Source of the DNA: Discostella pseudostelligera
Lineage: Eukaryota; Bacillariophyta; Thalassiosirophyceae; Thalassiosirales; Thalassiosiraceae
NCBI GenBank assembly: GCA_036940085.1
Contig: JALLBK010000105.1
Span: 16,946-80,945 of the forward strand
Direction of reading: 5' to 3'
DNA length: 64,000 nucleotides
Part shown: positions 57,547 through 64,000 of the stretch, in pieces
How positions within the stretch are numbered: position 1 is the first letter of the stretch
Layout of the letters: every line of letters starts with the position of its first letter
Notes under the pieces: model-generated
What the model was told of the DNA's origin: nothing
What the model saw: only the letters and a program-made list of their open reading frames with translations
Databases searched by the model: none
Translations under genes and position numbers: made by a program

Positions 57547-57975
57547 TGTCGTCGTCGTCGTCGTCGTCGTCACCACTCACCACCACCACCGCATCGCTTA
57601 AACGCACCATCAAATCGGCGTCGTATCATCGCAGTCATCACTTCTGATGCAACAATCAGGTTTGGTCGTCGTACCGTTGTCGTCGTCACTGCTACTGCTG
57701 ATGCAACAATCACGTCGTCGTCGTCGTCGTCGTCGTCAGTTGTAGAGCGCGCAAATCCGCTGCCGACTCGCTGCTGGTGCAACAATCACATCGTCGTCGT
57801 ATTGTAGCCATCACCGCTAATGCTGAAGCAATCATATCATCGTGTCCACCTCCTATTCCTCGTCGTCGCCGTATCGTCGTTTCCGTCACCACTGATGCAA
57901 CAATCACATCGTCGTGTTCTCCTCGTCGTCGCTGCTAACTCGCCGCTGATGCAAATGCAACAATCACATTGCACA
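57547..57975. repeat. Degenerate GTC-rich minisatellite
   Basis: A perfect (GTC)n tract at 57547-57572 is followed by at least five degenerate units of about 55-75 bp. Each contains TGATGCAACAATCA (or a close variant) followed by CRTCGTCGTCGT, at about 57637, 57693, 57772, 57890 and 57945, with a weaker copy near 57822. A second uninterrupted GTC tract lies at 57713-57737. The frame-dependent poly-Asp/poly-Arg open frames across it are artefacts. Confidence 0.8.
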
Positions 57976-58590
57976 GTTATGGCAACAGCAACATAACAAT
58001 CAATCAGACTTTTTTGGTCATTCGAACAATCCTTCTAATATCAATTAAATCTGATATTGTGTGGGAACGCAAGTGCAGACAGTGGAGTGAGGTCATCGTC
58101 GCTACTATCAAAAATGGTAATTGAAGAGGTAGTATTGCTAGTGGCAATGGAATTCAAAATCGTTTTTTCCGACCACAACTTTTTTGGCACTATCAAACAC
58201 CAACACACCATGGCACCCTCCGCGACAGTAAACCCAGCGGCTTTTAGCCATTTTTTGATACCCACTAGGCCAATCAATGCCAAATTTGAGGACGGGGTAG
58301 AAGGTGAATCCTCTACCTACCTGGTGTATTTTTTGGATAACCGGCTAAAGATGGGATGTGGTATTTTGATGACGCCTATAGTCTGTTGTACATCCATTTA
58401 ATGCGAAACTTTGCCTGGTAATACTCGGCGAATTATCGTTATTCTGGAGCAGTATTACTTAGCATCAATCGATAGATAATAAATCAATCATTACATCACG
58501 ACCATTATTTTATGAGAAATGAGTATCCTTCGACCGGACGCCAGCCTATCACTATTTAGACTAATGGCCGTGTCCCGTGTCTAAGACGTA

Positions 58591-59338
58591 TCATGTCATC
58601 TCCTCGACGGCAGTGTCCGACATGCGGAGGACGAAACCACCCGAGCACATGAAGCATTTGCAGTTAGCGACATGGACACATGAAGAGCAATGGCAGTTAG
58701 TTGGATGGCTGGCACAAGAAGCGCACGAGCATCCACTGGAATGTGAAGTCTGCAATAATCGGAAAACCAGAACATGAATTGAGTGATACATAATAGGCAT
58801 TCCTTCAATAAGGTAACATAGGAACAATCTAACGCACCGATTTGATGACGGAGACGGATGATCTGCTGGAAGCAGAGTTGGCAACGCCCCGAAAGATGGC
58901 AGTGGAGAATGCTGTAATTGTTTTCGTTTACGCCAAGGAAAGTTCGACCAACAATAATTGATTTGAGAATTGAGAACATAGTGTGGTGTGGAGGAAATAC
59001 GCGCAGCAAGTCAACACAACAGAATGGGTTCCGGACGAAACAATACCACGTCAAACCCCGCATAGGCTCAGTACATATCACGTATTGCGAATGATAGATT
59101 AAATTCCGCATAGGTGGGCCGAAATCGGTGGCGTCGGCAGTTGGTGTTAAACCCCGTACCCGAACCCATCACTCCGCCGCATCCAACCGGCAACAGCCGC
59201 AACAGCCGACGACTCGCACCCCAGCTCCCAATTCGTTCCACCACCGACAAACTCGAACTAAGACAACTCACCCGAGGCTCCGAGAGGGGCGCTGGCCAAT
59301 TGCAATGCAGAGACGATGGTGGCGGCGGTGAACTTCAT
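58591..59338 (-). CDS. Truncated duplicate of the S1 gene encoding a short plastid-targeted Cys-rich protein
   Basis: Exons are 59338-59272 (67 nt), 58911-58838 (74 nt) and 58749-58591; 99 aa. The first two exons have exactly the same lengths and phases as those of the S1-domain gene at 55363-57056, and intron 1 (360 nt) is also similar. The spliced start is MKFTAATIVSALQLASAPLG then ASAFST, so plastid targeting is preserved. Exon 3 keeps the Cys-rich block (HSSGCSCASCASHPTNCHCS, KCFMC) and then stops at TGA after MSDTAVEEMT; both S1 domains are missing. There is no internal stop or frameshift, and all splice sites are usable (the exon 2 donor is GTGCGT). It may be a young truncated pseudogene or a functional small protein. 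Similarity extends upstream of the start. Confidence 0.6.
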
Positions 59339-59799
59339 GTTTGTCGGCAGAAAGTGCGATCAATGAAAGAAAATGAAATAAAGCAAATAGTCGACCCACA
59401 ACCTGCCTCCCACAACAACTTCTTACTCATCATACGTCATCGACTGCCAACGTCATGATTACGTGGTGATCGGAATTTCGTGATGTCAGCAATACGTCAC
59501 AGCTCGTCGCAAATCGAAGTTGAAGTGAAAGATACGTCCCAAAATCCAAACACTCCCGCCTGTAAAACATCCACCTCGCTGACACAAAGAATTTTATCGC
59601 CAACATTCTTGACAACACAACATGGACGCATGGAGATAGAGTAGATATTATGGCATGGAGCATGGATGATGATATGCATCCTTTTAGTTTTAGTGATAAC
59701 TACATACGTCAATTATGGATGGACATCAGACATCAACATCTTCTATGCAAACAACATCTTCATCCTTCGTTGACTGAAGTATCATCACCGTCCTTAACC

Positions 59800-60636
59800 A
59801 TGGTTCTCCTCTCCCTCCTCTCCTCAGTCTACCAACAACTAGCCCCGCTAGTCCCCCCAGGTCTCGCCACCTGTCTCGCCGTCGCCTTCGTCGCCGACGG
59901 GAAGTACATCCCGGCCTTCCAACATGAATTCATCGGCACTCTCCTCATGATCGGCCTCACTTTTTCTCCCGGCAAATGGATTGGTCAAAATTCCCGTGCC
60001 GTGGCATGGCTCGCCCATGCATGTGGTGTCATCGCCTCTGATAAGATTGGTGGTGGACCACATGTCAACCCCGCCGTGACAGTATCCATGTTCGCGTTGG
60101 GAAAGTGTTCCTACACGGAGGGCCTTGTTCGTATCATGGGTGCCATGAGCGGGGGACTTGTGGCATTCCCAGTCTTTAAGATGTTGGCTGATCAACTGGG
60201 GTTAACTCCATTGGGTGGACCTGAATTCAGTGCCAAAGACGACGAGGAGGGAATCGCTGCGGGATTTTCGGAGTTCTGTGCTATGGTGCTACTCATGATA
60301 CTGATCTACACTGTCAATTGGGAACTGAATTTTGGAAAGTATCATTATTGGATTAAGCAGTCTTTGACCGCCGTTGGGATTCGTTACCTCATTGAAACTT
60401 TCCCTAAAGCTGGACCGGCGATTAATCCTATGCTTGGAACGACATGGTATATTTTCGCTTATGGAGGCTTCCCGGATCATCTCGGACACTATTTCACATA
60501 CTGGGTGTCTTCGTTTCTTGGCGCGATATTTGCAAGTTACTTGTATGTTATCTATGCCGGAGGCACTGTCTTTGGGAAGAAATTACCCTTTGGTCCAGTG
60601 AAGGGAGAAGCTGGAGAGTCCAAGAAGACAAAGTAA
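59800..60636 (+). CDS. Aquaporin / MIP-family channel
   Basis: Single exon, 278 aa from the preferred Met at 59800 (context ACCATGG); an in-frame Met at 59650 would add 50 hydrophilic residues. About six membrane segments can be traced, including GLATCLAVAFVADG, FIGTLLMIGLTF and FCAMVLLMILIYTV. The first pore motif is intact (GGGPHVNPAVTVSMF, residue about 90). The second is GPAINPMLGTTW, an NPM in place of NPA and without the usual Arg directly after it, which would change selectivity. This resembles unorthodox or SIP/AQP11-like channels rather than classical water channels. The C-terminus is basic and hydrophilic. Substrate is not predictable; water, glycerol or small solutes are possible. 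Confidence 0.82.
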   Translation: MVLLSLLSSVYQQLAPLVPPGLATCLAVAFVADGKYIPAFQHEFIGTLLMIGLTFSPGKWIGQNSRAVAWLAHACGVIASDKIGGGPHVNPAVTVSMFALGKCSYTEGLVRIMGAMSGGLVAFPVFKMLADQLGLTPLGGPEFSAKDDEEGIAAGFSEFCAMVLLMILIYTVNWELNFGKYHYWIKQSLTAVGIRYLIETFPKAGPAINPMLGTTWYIFAYGGFPDHLGHYFTYWVSSFLGAIFASYLYVIYAGGTVFGKKLPFGPVKGEAGESKKTK

Positions 60637-60819
60637 CTTCGTTTATCTAATGATGACTATCCTGTTGAGGATTGAAACGTTATTCAGTCTTCCTATTCAT
60701 CTGCACATTTGTCTCGTTTTGTGTTATGAAAGTTGGTGTTACAGTAAATAATATCAAGCGAACATAAATTCTCAATCATCTAAAACAAATAATACAACCC
60801 ATTCAATGTAATAAAGTTT

Positions 60820-62610
60820 CTAGATTTGCGTGCCACCCGCATCGGCAAACGCTTGAAGACTTTCCGCCAACGCAGCATGAGTCTCCCAAACTTCGTCATC
60901 ATCCTCCAACAGGTAGCACTGCTGGTATACCACAACGCACCGTAGGAGGTATATTCGTTTCTCATGATCCTTGATCTTTTTGCAGATATCTGCCATCTTC
61001 TTGAGCACTTCCACGTGATCGCTTTCGTTATACATGGGGTTCTTGTCTTGGAGCTGGACGCAAGCTGTGGACGAATAATGAATGTAGTCAGAACATGCAT
61101 CGCTTTCGAGACCACGTTTGCTAATCAAAGAAAAAAATGCTCACCTGTATACGTGTCAAGCGATAATTGGAAGCTTTTCGTCCGATAGTAGATGTATGCC
61201 ATAGTGCTCAATGTTTGTATTTTCATCGTCGAATCTGTGTTCTGGGGCAAGATTTGTTGCAGCTCAAAGGATGCATCAATTAGATCCGAAGCATCATCAT
61301 ACTGCCTGAATTTGAGTAAGATATACGCCATATTGTTCATAATTGCTGCTTGATCCAAAATGGCAGCAACCCACGACGCATAATCATCCTCGTAGTCATT
61401 ATGGAACAACTGCAATGCACGTTGGAATGTTTGCATGGCCTTTTCATATTTTTGCATTTCAAAGTAGACACAGCCCATGTTGTTGAATAGTTTAGCAAAG
61501 TGGAGGGTATGTCCCGGTTTCGTATTGGAAACCTCCCTCTTTAACTCGATTCCAGCTCGTTGATACACGGCCAATGCCGGATCGAATTTCCCAATTGCGT
61601 AGTAGGAAGTGGCAACAATCATCAACGACAAGCCGTCACGGGACGGGGCATCAGCCTCATCGTTGATCACTTCTCGGTACATGCCCGAGAGGAATTTGGT
61701 GCAAATTAAGTTCCGTCGACCACGCTCCTTTTTGAAGAGGGATGATCGTCCACCATTTGCATTAAGTTCCTATGATATTAAGTAATGCAACAATAGCATG
61801 AGATATTGCAATGCATCGAAGTGTGAGGAACAAGTGAGGTAAACACCAGTTGACACTTACCTCGAGGGTGTTCTTCGCAAGTTTCACAGCCTCTTGCGAC
61901 TTTTCTACGAAACACGTATCTTCATCGGCAATACAATTTCGGAGTAGTGTATTCAATTTTGCAATTGACACCTTTCCGTTCTTTGCATTTACCATTTCTT
62001 CATCGAGTCTCAGATCCCATGATGAGTTCTTACAATCTTGAATCATGTGCAGCATTAAGCTCGTGCGAATTCGCTGGAATGGCATTCGTCCAGAGGCAAT
62101 ACCACCACCGTGTCGTGGCATGAGGGATATGGTGGCAACTGCAAGATCGGATAGGTCGATGGAAGTTTTGTTGTTGTTGTTCGTAGGGATAAATGATTTC
62201 AATGCACTTGGTAAGTTCGATTTGATCTGTTTGAGGTGATTCTTGAAGGTCGTACTCATTCCCCAATGCATTCCCTCTTTCTTTTTGTAAGACATCGACG
62301 ACGACAATTGGGTTTGTTCCATGCTCTGTAGACTCATCGTTTGGGTTGTGTCGCATGGTGATTCGTACTCAAGCGCTTTGTTCACATCTTTGGTGACATT
62401 TCGTTTAGGAGACTCGAAACTTGATCGTTCGTTGAAACCGACTCGAGCCTTCCTCTTAATACTTGGAGGACTGATTGGTTGAAATGCTGATCCGGAATCC
62501 GAACCGGGTGTGACACTTAGGAATGGATTGTTAATGTGATCGTCGTCCCTGGTGTTAATGATGTAGGATTGTGAACCCATGTTCCGCGCCTTTGGCTTTT
62601 GAATGGCCAT
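60820..62610 (-). CDS. TPR-repeat protein, three exons
   Basis: Exons are 62610-61861, 61769-61145 and 61064-60820; 539 aa. Residues 1-120 are Ser/Thr/Lys-rich. From about 170 onward the protein is helical, with tetratricopeptide-like units: SYYAIGKFDPALAVYQRAG, FNNMGCVYFEMQKYEKAMQT, MNNMAYILLKFRQYDDASDL and MAYIYYRTKSFQLSLDTY. The series resembles the large diatom family of kinesin-light-chain-like TPR proteins, which act as interaction scaffolds. No signal peptide or enzyme domain is visible. The stop at 60820 is about 180 bp from the aquaporin stop. Confidence 0.78.
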
Positions 62611-62972
62611 CTTTTCTTGTCGACAATTGACTTGCTACTTTACTCTTCAGAATATCAATTATATGATGAATAAATGTTCGAGAGGTCGATGATCAATGAT
62701 GTTGGGCACCGTCGTCCCACGACCTCGACTACGATGAAATCACATCTTGTGGACAAATTTTGGATTTGGAAGTGGCAGCAAGTTCCAATTTCAATTTTGA
62801 ATTTTTGGGCACTGAACGGAAACTTTTCTTCGGGGTATTCCCCGCCGGCCCCCCAAAAGTAAATGCCCCCAAATCCAAAATCCATGAGGTTGTGGCGCGC
62901 CTTTTTTCGGATCTTCTTCCTTCTTCCTTCCCCTCACTCTTTTTCAACGCACCGAACACCAACACATGCACC
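62611..62972. other. Divergent promoter region between the TPR and DOMON-b561 genes
   Basis: 362 bp between the two start codons. I see no E2F-like site; the GCCGGCC and CCCCAAA-rich stretch at 62845-62880 is the only notable composition change. No gene is supported. Confidence 0.35.
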
Positions 62973-64000
62973 ATGAAAATGCCGCCGAGAACAATGCCCC
63001 CTATCCTCCTCTTATCCTTCCTACTATTGCTAGTAGCCCACACTACAAAATGTCAGTCATCATCAGTTCCTCCCTGCGTGTCCAACTTCTGCCTCGTGAC
63101 TCTATCCACGGATCTGACGATGCGTTATACCGTCCACCTTCCTACCGAGGACGACGTCGCCATCGATGACGAATGCGAATCATGCAGCATCTCCGTACAA
63201 ATGATCTACGATGGTGGATACGCGTGGCTAGGAATAGGATTAGCCGGTGAATCAAACTCGATGATTGGTGGACATGCCATTGTAGGCCAACCTGGAATCT
63301 CTGATCCTGCCACATTCTATCTTGGGGGGAAAGATCCGGAATTAGTTCGACGGACGGAAATGCATGTAGGAGCAAGCCGAATCGACTACGTTGGTGGGAA
63401 AACAGTCATGGACTTTACCATTGCCTTTGGTGATTGGAGAGGTGATAAAAATACGGGAATACGACTCTACAGTCCCTCCTCATTTATATGGGCACATGGA
63501 AGGGATGGTGAGACGGAGTTGGGCTATCATGGTCCTGGGAACAAATCGACATTTACAATTAATACTCTGCTCGATAATCAATCCAATGATGAGAATAGCT
63601 CAAGCAGTAGCAGCGAGGAGGAGGTGTCTTCAAAGTTGATGAAATCTGCATGGCTTGCTCATGGTATCATGGCATTCCTCGCTTTTGGTATATTCGTCCC
63701 AACGGCTATTTCGTCAGCAGTGTTACGCAACTGCACTCTACCTACTATTTTCGGTACTCGATTGGAGAATATGAGGAGCACTTTGTTATCGAAATATTGG
63801 TTATACATCCACATGGGGCTCAATTCCACCGCAGCTACATTCACTGTAATTGTATTTTCAGTGGCGGTATCGAATATTAGTAAAGATGGCGGTCCTCATT
63901 GGGAGACTGCACATGCGAAGATGGGATTGTCAATATTTATCCTTGTTGGATGTCAAGTCATCGGTGGATATTTTCGACCGTCAGCCGCGGCAACATCCAT
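62973..64000 (+). CDS. DOMON-cytochrome b561 protein, 5' part (runs off the right edge)
   Basis: The frame from ATG at 62973 is open to the window end (342 codons visible). A signal peptide (PPILLLSFLLLLVAHTTKC) is followed by a DOMON-type beta domain, about residues 35-190: SISVQMIYDGGYAWLGIGLA, VGQPG, then DFTIAFGDW and SFIWAHGRDGETELGYHGPG. An acidic Ser-rich linker leads to the b561 membrane domain, whose haem-ligand histidines appear in WLAHGIMAFLAFGIF, YIHMGLN and WETAHAKMGLSIF. The protein is probably a trans-membrane electron-transfer or ferric-reductase-type enzyme at the plasma membrane or an endomembrane. A b561 domain normally has one or two further helices, expected beyond base 64000. 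Confidence 0.86.
   Translation, partial: MKMPPRTMPPILLLSFLLLLVAHTTKCQSSSVPPCVSNFCLVTLSTDLTMRYTVHLPTEDDVAIDDECESCSISVQMIYDGGYAWLGIGLAGESNSMIGGHAIVGQPGISDPATFYLGGKDPELVRRTEMHVGASRIDYVGGKTVMDFTIAFGDWRGDKNTGIRLYSPSSFIWAHGRDGETELGYHGPGNKSTFTINTLLDNQSNDENSSSSSSEEEVSSKLMKSAWLAHGIMAFLAFGIFVPTAISSAVLRNCTLPTIFGTRLENMRSTLLSKYWLYIHMGLNSTAATFTVIVFSVAVSNISKDGGPHWETAHAKMGLSIFILVGCQVIGGYFRPSAAATS

Noticed and set aside
57570..57907. Open frames with poly-Asp or poly-Arg across the GTC-rich region
   Set aside because: They are produced by translating a simple repeat and its degenerate units.
58041..58401. Opposing open frames of 80 and 114 codons beside the minisatellite
   Set aside because: They overlap on both strands, neither shows a family motif, and no splice partner was found.

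Overview
The window is nuclear DNA from a photosynthetic stramenopile, most likely a centric diatom. The evidence is: (i) many short introns of about 75-160 nt, mostly with GTGAG/GTAAG donors; (ii) at least six proteins whose N-terminus is a signal peptide followed at once by an ASAF-like plastid-import motif (cpSRP54, an S1-domain protein and its truncated copy, ClpS, a 134-aa orphan, MnmG, an S51-like peptidase); (iii) families typical of diatoms, such as a bZIP-PAS factor, WRKY19-like zinc fingers, RNI-type and BspA-type LRR proteins, cobalamin-dependent methionine synthase and a GH18 chitinase. Gene density is high, roughly one gene per 2.5 kb. Neighbours are often divergent and share short promoters.

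Layout. 1-6 kb: a BspA-like LRR gene with an in-frame TGA (-), an RNI-type LRR gene (+) and a four-exon rhomboid protease (-). 6-14 kb: three-exon MetAP2 (-), an unrecognised low-complexity protein (+) and an eight-exon PDAT/LCAT-like acyltransferase (+) behind an array of CACGTG boxes. 15-24 kb: MetH (+), interrupted by an assembly join, then a bZIP-PAS factor (+). 24-29 kb: a four-exon Lin0512-family gene (-), a small orphan gene lying between 70-bp inverted repeats, and plastid SRP54 (+). 29-38 kb: an EEP (CCR4-like) hydrolase (-), a cyanophycinase-like S51 protein (+), a Derlin-ankyrin fusion (-) and a WRKY19-like zinc-finger protein (+). 38-46 kb: a type II membrane protein (-), a plastid-targeted orphan (+), MsrB (-) and a type I membrane protein whose cytosolic tail ends in an RRM (+). 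46-53 kb: an 11-exon GH18 chitinase with a 9-nt micro-exon (-), MnmG (+) and an HSD17B12-like SDR (-). 53-64 kb: a plastid-targeted orphan (+), ClpS (+), an S1-domain plastid protein (-), a degenerate GTC-rich minisatellite, a truncated but open copy of the S1 gene's 5' part (-), an aquaporin (+), a TPR protein (-) and the start of a DOMON-cytochrome b561 gene (+).

The most striking non-coding pattern is a TTTTGGCGGGAA motif that matches the E2F/DP consensus. It recurs, often in clusters, in most intergenic promoters here, and at several of them it is paired with a CACGTG (G-box/E-box). Two single-N positions (17665, 54209) mark assembly problems; the first is flanked by an exact 72-bp duplication that breaks MetH artificially.

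Splice models were built by eye. I required canonical GT-AG ends, continuous phase and a total length divisible by three, and where I know the family I checked the joined protein against its motifs. Nothing was compared with a database.
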